Assembly (NCBI GenBank): GCA_014801955.1
Contig: JAAVDE010000042.1
Coordinates: forward strand, 1 to 45,435
Direction: 5' to 3'
DNA from: Bacteroides sp.
Lineage (GTDB): Bacteria > Bacteroidota > Bacteroidia > Bacteroidales > Muribaculaceae
Length of the DNA: 45,435 nucleotides
Shown here piece by piece: positions 7,343-14,523 of this stretch; position 1 is the stretch's first letter, and each line of letters begins with the position of its first letter. Under the pieces are notes generated by a model. The model saw nothing but the letters and a program-made list of their open reading frames with translations, had not been told where the DNA came from and ran no database searches. The translations under genes were made by a program, and so were the position numbers.

Positions 7343-9004
7343 ATGAATTGGTTAACTGAAATATTCGTCACTCACACGCCTCTTCAGGCTGTTATCGTGC
7401 TTTCGGTCATCATCGCCATCGGCCTTGGATTAGGCAAAATCAAGGTCTGGGGCGTGTCGCTGGGAGTAACGTTCGTGTTCTTCGTCGGTATTCTTGCCGG
7501 CCATCTCGGCCTGGCGATTGACTCGCAGATGTTGCTCTATGCCCAGAATTTCGGTCTCGTGCTCTTTGTTTATGAGCTCGGTCTGAAGGTCGGCCCCGGC
7601 TTCTTTTCGTCGTTCCGCTCCGGCGGCGTGAAGCTCAACCTGCTCGGGCTGGCAACAGTGGTCGTCGGCACTCTCGTAGCCGTCGGCCTCGCCATCGGCT
7701 TCAACATTCCGATGAGCGACATGGTCGGCATCCTTTCCGGCGCAACGACCAATACTCCCGCGCTCGGCGCCGCACAGGAAACCCTGTCGCAGCTCGGCTT
7801 GCCGTCGGCAGGCGCCGCGCTGAGTTGTGCGGTTACTTATCCGCTGGGCGTTGTTGGCGTTATTCTTGCCTTTGTCGTTGTTAGAAAGCTGTTTACCCGT
7901 CCGGCTGATATGCGCGCGTCGGTCCATGAGGATGTTAACCATCCCTTCATCGCCGCCTATCAGATTCATAACCCGGGGGTGTTTAACCGAACCGTGCGCG
8001 AGGTTGCGTCGTTTGCGCCCCACAAGTTCGTTATCTCGCGCCTGTGGCACGACGGCCGCGTCATTATCCCGACCTCCGACACTCTGCTCTGCAACGGCGA
8101 CCGCCTGCTCGTTATCAGCAACGATGAGGACGCCGCCGCGCTGACCGTTCTTTTCGGTGCCCGCGAGGAAACCGACTATAATCAGTCCGACATTGACTGG
8201 AACGCTATTGACAGTTCGCTGATTTCCAAGCATGTCGTTGTTACCAAGCCGGAAATCAACGGCAAGAAGCTCGGCTCGCTGAAGCTGCGCAACTCCTATG
8301 GCATCAACATTTCGCGGGTGCTCCGCGCCGGCGTTCAGCTGCTGGCAACTCCGCAGCTGGTTCTCCAGCTCGGCGACCGCCTGACGGTCGTTGGCGAGGC
8401 TAAGGCGATTGAAAACGTTGAGCGCCTGCTGGGTAACGCAACGACCACCCTGCGCGAGCCCAACCTGGCTGCCATATTTATCGGCATGGTGCTCGGCCTG
8501 ATTCTCGGCGCAGTGCCGATCTATCTGCCCGGAGTCGATACCAAGGTCTGCCTCGGCGTTGCCGGCGGTCCCATAATAGTTGGCCTGCTGGTCGGCGCTT
8601 TCGGCCCGCGGTTCCACCTGGTGACCTACACGACCCGCTCCGCCAACCTCATGCTCCGCGGCATCGGCTTGTCGCTCTTCCTGGCCTGCCTCGGCCTGAG
8701 CTCCGGTGCCGACTTTCTGGAAACCGTCATGTCGGGCGATGGCCCCCTGTGGATTCTTCTCGGCTTCATAATAACCGTTGTGCCCGTCATTGTGATGGCC
8801 GTTCTTTCCATGCGCCTTTGGAAGCTCAGCTTCGGCGAATCGTGTGGCATGCTGGCCGGGGCGATGGCAAATCCTATGGCCCTGAATTTCAGCAACGACA
8901 CCTGCAATTCCGACGACCCCGCCGTTGCCTATGCGACCGTCTATCCGGTTTCGATGTTCGTGCGCGTAATCGTGGCCCAGCTGCTCGTCGTTCTCTTTTA
9001 TTGA
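7343..9004 (+). CDS. Putative transporter, AspT/YidE family with two RCK_C domains
   Basis: This 553-residue inner-membrane protein begins MNWLTEIF. The order is five or six membrane spans (about residues 13-190), two TrkA-C/RCK_C-like domains (about 205-280 and 290-375, each with a GDRL turn: NGDRLLVI and LGDRLTVV), then five or six more spans with a GGPIIVGLLVGAFG loop and SGATTNTPALGAAQ/AGAMANPMALNF signature loops. This is the AspT/YidE/YbjL duplication architecture of anion or amino-acid exchangers. The substrate is not readable from sequence. The upstream in-frame ATG at 7319 is rejected because the -7 box overlaps it. It reads away from the lptD operon. Confidence 0.85.
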   Translation: MNWLTEIFVTHTPLQAVIVLSVIIAIGLGLGKIKVWGVSLGVTFVFFVGILAGHLGLAIDSQMLLYAQNFGLVLFVYELGLKVGPGFFSSFRSGGVKLNLLGLATVVVGTLVAVGLAIGFNIPMSDMVGILSGATTNTPALGAAQETLSQLGLPSAGAALSCAVTYPLGVVGVILAFVVVRKLFTRPADMRASVHEDVNHPFIAAYQIHNPGVFNRTVREVASFAPHKFVISRLWHDGRVIIPTSDTLLCNGDRLLVISNDEDAAALTVLFGAREETDYNQSDIDWNAIDSSLISKHVVVTKPEINGKKLGSLKLRNSYGINISRVLRAGVQLLATPQLVLQLGDRLTVVGEAKAIENVERLLGNATTTLREPNLAAIFIGMVLGLILGAVPIYLPGVDTKVCLGVAGGPIIVGLLVGAFGPRFHLVTYTTRSANLMLRGIGLSLFLACLGLSSGADFLETVMSGDGPLWILLGFIITVVPVIVMAVLSMRLWKLSFGESCGMLAGAMANPMALNFSNDTCNSDDPAVAYATVYPVSMFVRVIVAQLLVVLFY

Positions 9005-9027
9005 ACCTCCGCCGGCGTCGGGGCGTT

Positions 9028-9060
9028 ATGATATTATAACTTAAAAACGTATAATATCAT
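9028..9060. repeat. Inverted repeat running into the start codon of the MBL-fold gene
   Basis: ATGATATTATA (9028-9038) and TATAATATCAT (9050-9060) are perfect 11-bp arms with an 11-nt spacer. The right arm contains the first two bases of the ATG at 9059. It could be an operator or an RNA hairpin that hides the start codon. It also contains TATAAT-like sequence. Confidence 0.7.
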
Positions 9061-9805
9061 GACAAAAGTAACATATCTTGATCATAGCGGCTTTGCCCTC
9101 ACCACCGACGATGCGATTCTCGTTTTCGACTACTATCGCGACCCGAGCCATGCGCTCCACAAGATTCTCAACGCCAACCCCGGCAAGCCCGTAACTTTTT
9201 TCGCTTCCCATCGCCACCCCGACCACTATAATCCCGGAATCTTTGAAATCGCCCAGGACCATCGGCGCACCTATGTGCTCTCCAACGACATCCCCGCAAT
9301 GAAGATTCCGACGCGACTGAACGTTCAGGGTATGAGCCCCGGCGACATCATTGAGAACATCCCCGGCTGTCAGCGCGTAAAAGCCTATGGTTCAACCGAT
9401 GTTGGCCTCTCCTTTTTCGTGACCCTCACAGACGGCACCACTGTTTTCCACGCCGGCGACCTCAACCTCTGGCACTGGAAAGACCAGTACACCGACCGCC
9501 AGGTGCTGCGCGCATCGCAAAAGTTCGATCAGGTTCTGCACTCCATTGAGAGCGAAGTCAGCGAAATCGACATCTGCATGTTCCCCGTTGACCCGCGTCA
9601 GGGCACCGACTTTGCCGAAGGTGCCCATCGATTCCTGTCGGCCATCGACGTTCGCAACTTCTTCCCCATGCACTTCTGGGGCGACTACCGCGAAGCCTGC
9701 GACTTCCCCGTCTACTCCGCCTCCGACGCTACGCACTACTGCTGCCTCCACACCCCCGGCCAATCAACCGAAATCATGCTCCAGCCGGCCGAAGCCCACA
9801 GCTAA
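9059..9805 (+). CDS. Metallo-beta-lactamase-fold hydrolase (UlaG-like)
   Basis: This is a 248-residue cytoplasmic MBL-fold protein. The metal motif is SHRHPDHYN (H51, H53, D55, H56), followed by FHAGDLNLWHW (about residues 137-147) with the bridging Asp, and a late His in FFPMHFWGDY. The arrangement resembles the UlaG/YtnP-like branch with a short N-terminal sheet and LDHSGFALTT. Members hydrolyse lactones, phosphodiesters or related substrates, and none can be picked here. It follows the transporter by 54 nt on the same strand and may be co-transcribed, with the inverted repeat in the gap. Confidence 0.82.
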   Translation: MTKVTYLDHSGFALTTDDAILVFDYYRDPSHALHKILNANPGKPVTFFASHRHPDHYNPGIFEIAQDHRRTYVLSNDIPAMKIPTRLNVQGMSPGDIIENIPGCQRVKAYGSTDVGLSFFVTLTDGTTVFHAGDLNLWHWKDQYTDRQVLRASQKFDQVLHSIESEVSEIDICMFPVDPRQGTDFAEGAHRFLSAIDVRNFFPMHFWGDYREACDFPVYSASDATHYCCLHTPGQSTEIMLQPAEAHS

Positions 9806-9842
9806 AATTTTAGCTGATCGCATAAAATTCAAAAAAAATCCG

Positions 9843-9850
9843 TAACTTTG
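9843..9850 (+). promoter_or_regulatory. -7 box upstream of the orphan membrane-protein gene
   Basis: TAACTTTG sits 82 nt before the ATG at 9933. The predicted transcript begins at or just inside a strong hairpin (9852-9893). Confidence 0.65.
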
Positions 9851-9851
9851 C

Positions 9852-9893
9852 TGTCGCAGGCCATTTCGCCAACCACCGAAATAGCCTGCGACA
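9852..9893 (+). promoter_or_regulatory. 5'-terminal hairpin in the leader of the membrane-protein mRNA
   Basis: Perfect arms TGTCGCAGGC (9852-9861) and GCCTGCGACA (9884-9893) enclose a second stem TTTCG/CGAAA (9864-9868/9877-9881) across a 2x2 internal loop, with an 8-nt apical loop. It starts at the expected transcription start, so it may protect the mRNA 5' end or bind a regulator. Confidence 0.6.
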
Positions 9894-9932
9894 CACACAT
9901 TCACACACACACAACTTTAATATTCTTACATT

Positions 9933-10601
9933 ATGAACACCACAATCACACCTGAACTTCTCACCCGCCAGCGTAACTTTTTCCTGTCGGCCATCGCCTT
10001 GACGTTGTTGCCCAATATTCTTATTGATATATGTAAATATTGTTGTTACGGTTTCCACGTTGATGTAAATTCTACCGGTGTAGAGGTCATGTTTGTTATT
10101 ATTGGAATAATAGCTACGCTATCTATTTTGGTACTCTGTGCATACGGTTTCTATATGGGCAACAAAGGCTATCTGAAAAAGTATGTTGCGTATACTTTCA
10201 TTATTTATACTATATACTTTATCATTGAAGAGATATGTCGGTATATCCCTGCGGTAAAACAGATCGATGAAGGCTGGGATACGTTTGGAAAGCAAATGTA
10301 CAGAAGTATTCCCACTATAATCGCTTACATTGTTATGCTTATTTCTGTCAAAGGTTCAGCCATGAACAAATGGATGAAATGGTTGATTGGTTTAGGCTGG
10401 TTCGGTTTTTGTTTGACGGTAGCACAAACGCCGGCTTGGTTATTCACTGATGAAGAGATAGCGGCAAACCCGATGATGAGATTAGTACTTCCAGTAGATA
10501 TTGTGCATTGTGCGGGATATGTTGTTGCCGCAGTCATAATTCAATTATACTACAACCGCAGAATCAAAAAGGAAACGCTCGGCAACCTGAATCAACAATA
10601 G
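9933..10601 (+). CDS. Integral membrane protein of unknown function
   Basis: This is a 222-residue polytopic membrane protein that I do not recognise. About six hydrophobic spans are visible, near residues 16-35, 48-70, 84-102, 127-142, 150-170 and 190-208. It ends in a basic cytoplasmic tail (YYNRRIKKETL). No catalytic motif stands out. Aromatic and Ile/Tyr content and AT-rich codons set it apart from the GC-rich genes to its left, which suggests recent acquisition. It has its own promoter and a 5' hairpin, and it converges with the toxin-antitoxin pair next door. Confidence 0.7.
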   Translation: MNTTITPELLTRQRNFFLSAIALTLLPNILIDICKYCCYGFHVDVNSTGVEVMFVIIGIIATLSILVLCAYGFYMGNKGYLKKYVAYTFIIYTIYFIIEEICRYIPAVKQIDEGWDTFGKQMYRSIPTIIAYIVMLISVKGSAMNKWMKWLIGLGWFGFCLTVAQTPAWLFTDEEIAANPMMRLVLPVDIVHCAGYVVAAVIIQLYYNRRIKKETLGNLNQQ

Positions 10602-10651
10602 TATTAAAATGTATCTCGAACTCACGTTAACTATATGGCCGTGAGCCAAGA

Positions 10652-10984
10652 CTAATAATCGAACATTTCTTTCAGAATGTCCGAAACGGCCCGCTTTTCG
10701 CTCTCGGAGATTTCTCCTATTGGCCCGGATAGTCTTGATTTATCAACGGTCTTCAGTTGGTCGAGTGCAGCGTAACTATCGTTGCTTAAACCACTTTTTT
10801 CTGTTGCCTTAATCAATATTCTTGTCGGCAATCCTCTTTGCGTAGAGGTCAGAGGCACGATAATGACCGTTCTAAGATAGAGATTGATTTCATCGGGCGA
10901 TACTATCAGGCACGGGCGCGTCTTTTTCATCTCTGCCCCAACGGTCGGGTCCAAGTTTACGATATGGAGGTTATATTGCTTCAT
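10652..10984 (-). CDS. MazF/PemK-type endoribonuclease toxin
   Basis: This 110-residue protein has the PemK/MazF fold signature: HIVNLDPTVGAEMKKTRPCLIVSPDE (shown in parts: VNLDPTVG at residues 9-16, TRPCLIVSPDEIN at 22-34), then VIIVPLTST at about 41-49 and LDQLKTVDKSRL at about 74-85. MazF enzymes cut single-stranded mRNA at short motifs and are held inactive by their partner. The Arg in KTRP and the Thr/Ser in PLTST match residues used for catalysis in the family. It starts 3 nt after the antitoxin stop, the usual arrangement. The cut site is not predictable. Confidence 0.9.
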   Translation of the reverse strand: MKQYNLHIVNLDPTVGAEMKKTRPCLIVSPDEINLYLRTVIIVPLTSTQRGLPTRILIKATEKSGLSNDSYAALDQLKTVDKSRLSGPIGEISESEKRAVSDILKEMFDY

Positions 10985-10987
10985 AAA

Positions 10988-11236
10988 TTACATTAATTCA
11001 GTTGCTTCTTCGTCGAGATAATCCGGCAGTAGCATTGAATCTTCGCCGTGATTCGCATATTCGGCAAACGCGGCTGCCCAGCCTTCGCGCTTGATTTTTG
11101 GCTTGGAAATGATAATCTGGTTATCAACAAATTCAATGTTGACAGGAGATCCTTTTGTGAAGCCACCTTCATGGGCAATATATTTCGGAATGATGATTCC
11201 GACAGAGGTGCCGACCTGTGAAACTTTTGCTAACAT
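10988..11236 (-). CDS. MazE-like AbrB-fold antitoxin
   Basis: This 82-residue antitoxin begins MLAKVSQVGTSVGIIIPKY, a swapped-hairpin AbrB/MazE DNA-binding domain (about residues 1-45). An acidic C-terminal tail (HGEDSMLLPDYLDEEATELM, residues 63-82) would wrap the toxin. I chose the ATG at 11234-11236. The longer frame to 11302 would add a hydrophobic piece encoded across the TATATTTG promoter box, so it is unlikely. MazE proteins usually repress their own operon. The surrounding DNA is AT-rich compared with ribE beside it. Confidence 0.88.
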   Translation of the reverse strand: MLAKVSQVGTSVGIIIPKYIAHEGGFTKGSPVNIEFVDNQIIISKPKIKREGWAAAFAEYANHGEDSMLLPDYLDEEATELM

Positions 11237-11272
11237 AACTATTTGTCGTTTAATCTTTTTTGTTGAACAGCG

Positions 11273-11303
11273 CAAATATACAAAAAAAATGGCAAATAAC
11301 AAT
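11273..11303 (-). promoter_or_regulatory. Promoter of the toxin-antitoxin operon
   Basis: On the minus strand, TTG is followed by 19 nt and TATATTTG (11273-11280), an excellent Bacteroidetes match. The ATG lies 36 nt downstream, which supports the short antitoxin start. Confidence 0.75.
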
Positions 11304-11324
11304 AATATTATAATAAGAATTATA

Positions 11325-11358
11325 AAAGCACCGGCGCGTTTGAAGGCGCCGGTGCTTT
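11325..11358 (-). terminator. Intrinsic terminator after ribE
   Basis: The 13-bp arms AAAGCACCGGCGC (11325-11337) and GCGCCGGTGCTTT (11346-11358) have an 8-nt loop. On the minus strand the stem ends in a U-run, and the hairpin sits 21 nt past the ribE stop. Confidence 0.9.
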
Positions 11359-11379
11359 GAAATGCGGGGTTGCCTGCGG

Positions 11380-11988
11380 TCAGTTGAGGGAGGCGAGGCG
11401 GGCAACGTATTTGCCGATGATGTCGAATTCAAGGTTGACGATGGTGCCTATCTTGATGTCGCAGAAGTTGGTGTGTTCAAGCGTGTAGGGAATGATGGCA
11501 ACGCCGAAGGTGCCGCGGCCGGAGTTGCAAACCGTCAGCGAAACGCCGTTGACCGTAACCGAGCCTTTTTCAACCGTGAAGTAGCCCTGGCGTTCCATTT
11601 CGGCGTCGGGTTCATATTCAAACGTGAACTCAACCGAGCCGTCGAGCTCCTTGCGGGCGGTGCAGCGGGCGGTGCAGTCAACGTGGCCCTGAACAATGTG
11701 GCCGTCCAGCCGACCGTTCATCATCATTGAGCGCTCCAGGTTAACCTTGCTTCCCGGCTCGAGCAGCCCCAGGTTGGAGCGGCGCAGCGTTTCCTCAACG
11801 GCGGTTACCGTGTAGGTCTTTTCATCGGGATTAACAGAGGTGACAGTCAGGCAAACGCCGTTGTGGGCAACCGACTGGTCGATTTTCAACTCGTTGGCAA
11901 AGGATGATTTAACGGTCAGTTCAATGTTGCCGTCCTTGGAGGTGGAGGCCACGACGGTGGCCGGTTCTTCTACTATTCCTGAAAACAT
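11380..11988 (-). CDS. ribE: Riboflavin synthase, alpha subunit
   Basis: This 202-residue enzyme makes riboflavin from two molecules of 6,7-dimethyl-8-ribityllumazine. It starts with the family hallmark MFSGIVEEPATV. It has two tandem lumazine-binding barrels, residues about 1-90 and 95-190, each with a GVSLT-like element: AHNGVCLTVTSV near 42-53 and TVNGVSLTVCNS near 142-153. The linker contains NLERSMMMNGRLDGHIVQGHVD-type residues (read in pieces: NLERSM, GHIVQGHVD). The length is standard. It is monocistronic, diverging from mdh and ending at its own terminator. Confidence 0.96.
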   Translation of the reverse strand: MFSGIVEEPATVVASTSKDGNIELTVKSSFANELKIDQSVAHNGVCLTVTSVNPDEKTYTVTAVEETLRRSNLGLLEPGSKVNLERSMMMNGRLDGHIVQGHVDCTARCTARKELDGSVEFTFEYEPDAEMERQGYFTVEKGSVTVNGVSLTVCNSGRGTFGVAIIPYTLEHTNFCDIKIGTIVNLEFDIIGKYVARLASLN

Positions 11989-12090
11989 ATGATTTCTTAA
12001 TCGTTAGTTTATGATTAATGAATTGCGATGCGAAGTTACTCAAAAATGGAAAAATTAAGTTTTTTTAGGGGTTAAATTTTGTTAATTGTG

Positions 12091-12120
12091 TTGAGCGAGC
12101 CATGTTTTTGCGTAACTTTG
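12091..12120 (+). promoter_or_regulatory. mdh promoter
   Basis: TTG (12091-12093), exactly 19 nt, then TAACTTTG (12113-12120) is a near-consensus Bacteroidetes promoter, 42 nt before the mdh ATG. Confidence 0.85.
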
Positions 12121-12162
12121 TTGCACAAAACTCAATATTACTAACCAAAATTTTTATCAGAT

Positions 12163-13098
12163 ATGTCAAAAGTTACAGTTGTAGGCGCCGGCAATGTAGG
12201 CGCAACTTGTGCTAACGTCCTCATTACCTGTGGTATTGCCGACGAAGTAGTTCTCATCGACATCAAAGAAGGCCTCTCCGAAGGCAAAGTTATGGACATC
12301 ATGCAGACCGCCAACATCCTTGGCGTTCAGACCCGCGCAACCGGTGTTACCAACGACTACACCAAAACCGCCGGTTCCGACATGGTTGTTATCACTTCCG
12401 GCATTCCCCGCAAGCCCGGCATGACCCGCGAAGAACTCATCGGCGTTAACGCCGGTATCGTTAAGAGCGTGACCGACCAGGTTCTTGCCCACAGCCCCAA
12501 CGCCGTTATTCTCTGCGTTTCCAACCCCATGGACACCATGACCTACCTGATCCACAAAACCAGCGGTCTGCCCAAAAACAAAATCATCGGCATGGGTGGC
12601 GCCCTCGACAGCGCTCGCTTCCAGTACTTCCTCTCCAAGGCTCTGAACGCTAACCCCGCCGAAATCGAAGGCATCGTTATCGGCGGCCACGGCGACACCA
12701 CCATGATTCCTCTGACCCGCTACGCTGCCAAGCGCGGCATCCCCGCTTCGACCCTGCTCGACGCCGAAACCCTCGCCAAGGTGGCTGCCGACACAATGGT
12801 TGGCGGCGCTACCCTGACCGGCCTGCTCGGTACCTCCGCCTGGTATGCTCCCGGCGCAGCCGCAGCAAGCGTTGTTGACGCAGTTATCCACGACACCAAG
12901 CGCATGATCTCCTGCTCCGCAATGCTCGAAGGCGAATATGGCCAGAGCGACATCTGCATCGGCGTTCCCTGCGTGCTCGGCAAAAACGGTATCGAAAAAA
13001 TCGTTGAATTCGACCTCAACGACGAAGAAAAAGCCCTCTTCGAAAAGAGCGCCGAAGCCGTTCGCAAAACCAACGCTGCCCTCGCCGGCGTTCTCTAA
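12163..13098 (+). CDS. mdh: Malate dehydrogenase (NAD)
   Basis: This is a 311-residue LDH/MDH-fold enzyme that interconverts malate and oxaloacetate. It has the Rossmann motif VVGAGNVGATCANVL (6-20), the Asp that reads NAD in LIDIKEG (D33), the substrate-loop arginines R83 and R89 in SGIPRKPGMTRE, D149/R152, and the catalytic H176 in GGHGDTTM. The loop sequence fits malate rather than lactate specificity. Codon use is strongly biased toward C-ending codons, as expected of a highly expressed gene. In anaerobic Bacteroidetes it works in the reductive branch toward fumarate and succinate; maeB nearby handles the other malate fate. Confidence 0.97.
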   Translation: MSKVTVVGAGNVGATCANVLITCGIADEVVLIDIKEGLSEGKVMDIMQTANILGVQTRATGVTNDYTKTAGSDMVVITSGIPRKPGMTREELIGVNAGIVKSVTDQVLAHSPNAVILCVSNPMDTMTYLIHKTSGLPKNKIIGMGGALDSARFQYFLSKALNANPAEIEGIVIGGHGDTTMIPLTRYAAKRGIPASTLLDAETLAKVAADTMVGGATLTGLLGTSAWYAPGAAAASVVDAVIHDTKRMISCSAMLEGEYGQSDICIGVPCVLGKNGIEKIVEFDLNDEEKALFEKSAEAVRKTNAALAGVL

Positions 13099-13121
13099 TC
13101 CGTAAAGACGTTAATTCCCGT

Positions 13122-13158
13122 CGGGCGTTGCAATATATTTGCAGCGCCCGCGTTTTTT
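13122..13158 (+). terminator. Terminator after mdh, overlapping the mltG promoter
   Basis: CGGGCGTTGCA (13122-13132) pairs with TGCAGCGCCCG (13140-13150), with one G-U pair and a 7-nt loop; six T's follow at 13153-13158. The loop and right arm contain TATATTTG. Confidence 0.85.
13134..13141 (+). promoter_or_regulatory. -7 box of the mltG promoter inside the mdh terminator
   Basis: TATATTTG lies in the loop of the mdh terminator and 23 nt before the mltG ATG, the same spacing as at lrp, lptD and the M3 peptidase. The -33 element is poor. Confidence 0.55.
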
Positions 13159-13164
13159 CATTAT

Positions 13165-14187
13165 ATGAACAAAACCAAACGCATTCTCCTGTGGGCCGCC
13201 GCGGCCCTCATCTTCCTCGCCGCCGCCGGCTTCGGCGCATGGCGCTACGTCAACGCCCCCTACGCCGGCTCCGAACCCGTCTGGCTCTACCTGCCCCGGG
13301 GAACCACCCGCGCAGCTTTGGCCGACTCGCTTCGCTCCGTTCTGGGCGACCACGCCGGCTCGCGCGTTGCCCTGATCTATAATGCCGCCGCCAAAAAAGA
13401 CACCCCCATCCGCGGCGCCTACCGAATCGACCCCGGAACCTCGGCCAAAGATATTGCCCGCCGCCTCGTGAACCGCCGCCAAACCCCGGTGCGCCTGACC
13501 TTCAACAACGTGCGCACCCTTTCGCAGCTCGCCTCGCGCATCAGCTCCCAAATGGAATTTTCCGACGCCCAATTCCTTGCGGCGCTCGACTCCGTGCTCC
13601 CCGCTGCCGGCTTCACCTCCGCCGCCCAATATCCCGCCGCCTTTCTCCCCGACACATACGAATTTTACTGGACCTCCCCCGCCCCGGAAACCATTCAGCG
13701 CCTGCTCGACGCCCGCAATGCCTTTTGGTCGCCCGAGCGCCGCGCCGCCGCCCGTCGCCTCGGCCTAACCCCCGTCCAGGCCGCCACCATCGCCTCCATC
13801 GCCGAAGAAGAAACCAACAACCGCCCCGAGCGCGCAACCGTTGGCCGCCTCTACCTCAACCGGCTCCATAAAGGCATGAAACTCCAGGCCGACCCGACCG
13901 TTAAATTCGCCCTCGGCGACTTCGGCCTGCGGCGCATCCGCGGCGAACACCTCCGCGTTGAGTCGCCCTACAACACCTATCGCGTCGTTGGCCTCCCTCC
14001 CGGCCCCATCCGCATTGCCGACGCCGCAACCATCGACGCCCTGCTCAACTCCCGGCCCCACGACTGGCTCTACATGTGTGCCAAAGAAGACTTCTCCGGC
14101 ACCCACAACTTCACCGCCGACTACTCCGCCCACCTCGCCAACGCCCGCCGCTACCAGCGCGCCCTCTCCGCCCGCAACATCCACTGA
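13165..14187 (+). CDS. mltG: Endolytic murein transglycosylase MltG
   Basis: This 340-residue protein of the YceG/MltG family cleaves nascent glycan strands and sets peptidoglycan chain length. One N-terminal transmembrane anchor (about residues 7-26) is followed by a LysM-like region with WLYLPRGTTRAALAD, then the catalytic domain. The catalytic Glu lies in ATIASIAEEETNN (about 212-224). Downstream landmarks are LYLNRLHKGMKLQADPTV, SPYNTYRVVGLPPGPI and the near-terminal GTHNFTADY. The length is typical. It follows mdh by 66 nt but is separated from it by a terminator, so it has its own promoter. Confidence 0.95.
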   Translation: MNKTKRILLWAAAALIFLAAAGFGAWRYVNAPYAGSEPVWLYLPRGTTRAALADSLRSVLGDHAGSRVALIYNAAAKKDTPIRGAYRIDPGTSAKDIARRLVNRRQTPVRLTFNNVRTLSQLASRISSQMEFSDAQFLAALDSVLPAAGFTSAAQYPAAFLPDTYEFYWTSPAPETIQRLLDARNAFWSPERRAAARRLGLTPVQAATIASIAEEETNNRPERATVGRLYLNRLHKGMKLQADPTVKFALGDFGLRRIRGEHLRVESPYNTYRVVGLPPGPIRIADAATIDALLNSRPHDWLYMCAKEDFSGTHNFTADYSAHLANARRYQRALSARNIH

Positions 14188-14189
14188 TT

Positions 14190-14222
14190 TAATTGGTAAT
14201 TAGCAAATAGTAGTTAGTAATT
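14190..14222. repeat. Degenerate heptamer tract (ATTAGYA-like)
   Basis: Imperfect 7-nt units (ATTGGTA, ATTAGCA, AATAGTA, GTTAGTA) begin 3 nt after the mltG stop. They match the family at 440-466 and 45278-45310. Confidence 0.6.
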
Positions 14223-14248
14223 TTTTTCTTGGTCGGCGGGGGAGGTGC

Positions 14249-14286
14249 AAAAAGCCGCAAGGCTTTTGGGGGCTTTGCGGCTTTTG
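14249..14286 (-). terminator. Bidirectional terminator between mltG and the small ORF
   Basis: AAAAGCCGCAA (14250-14260) pairs with TTGCGGCTTTT (14275-14285). The minus strand ends in five T's, serving the purB-maeB-small ORF run; the plus strand ends in four T's for mltG. Confidence 0.85.
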
Positions 14287-14302
14287 GGGAGGGGTGGAGA
14301 GG

Positions 14303-14440
14303 TTATTGATCGTTTCGGGGGTTGTTGTTGAGGCGGCGGGTATATTGCTTTTCGAGGCGGGCGTTGACTTTTTCGTGGTCGGCAACGTCGATGCCGGCGC
14401 CGGGATAGTTTTGTTCGTTGTAGATTTTAGAGGTTTTCAT
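14303..14440 (-). CDS. Small hypothetical protein (45 aa)
   Basis: Reading the minus strand from the ATG at 14438-14440 gives a 45-codon frame: MKTSKIYNEQNYPGAGIDVA, then DHEKVNARLEKQYTRRLNNN and PRNDQ, ending TAA at 14303-14305. The peptide is soluble and basic with no membrane segment or known motif. Its codons follow the GC-rich, C-ending pattern of neighbouring genes, and it lies neatly between a hairpin and a terminator downstream of maeB, which argues that it is real. I do not recognise the family. A different overlapping frame at 14200-14385 is low-complexity and not favoured. Confidence 0.55.
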   Translation of the reverse strand: MKTSKIYNEQNYPGAGIDVADHEKVNARLEKQYTRRLNNNPRNDQ

Positions 14441-14456
14441 AATGGTAGTATATATT

Positions 14457-14492
14457 AGAGGTGTTTTAACTTTCTATGGTTAAAACACCTCT
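14457..14492 (-). promoter_or_regulatory. Perfect 14-bp hairpin between maeB and the small ORF
   Basis: AGAGGTGTTTTAAC (14457-14470) and GTTAAAACACCTCT (14479-14492) are exact arms with an 8-nt loop and no U-run. It could be an mRNA processing or stabilising element, or a protein-binding palindrome. Confidence 0.65.
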
Positions 14493-14523
14493 AAGGCAGG
14501 TTTTGTTTACCGGCGGCGCCGGG

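Noticed and set aside
7430-8617. 395-codon minus-strand frame inside the transporter gene
   Set aside because: It is a shadow frame; the plus strand encodes obvious membrane spans and RCK_C domains.
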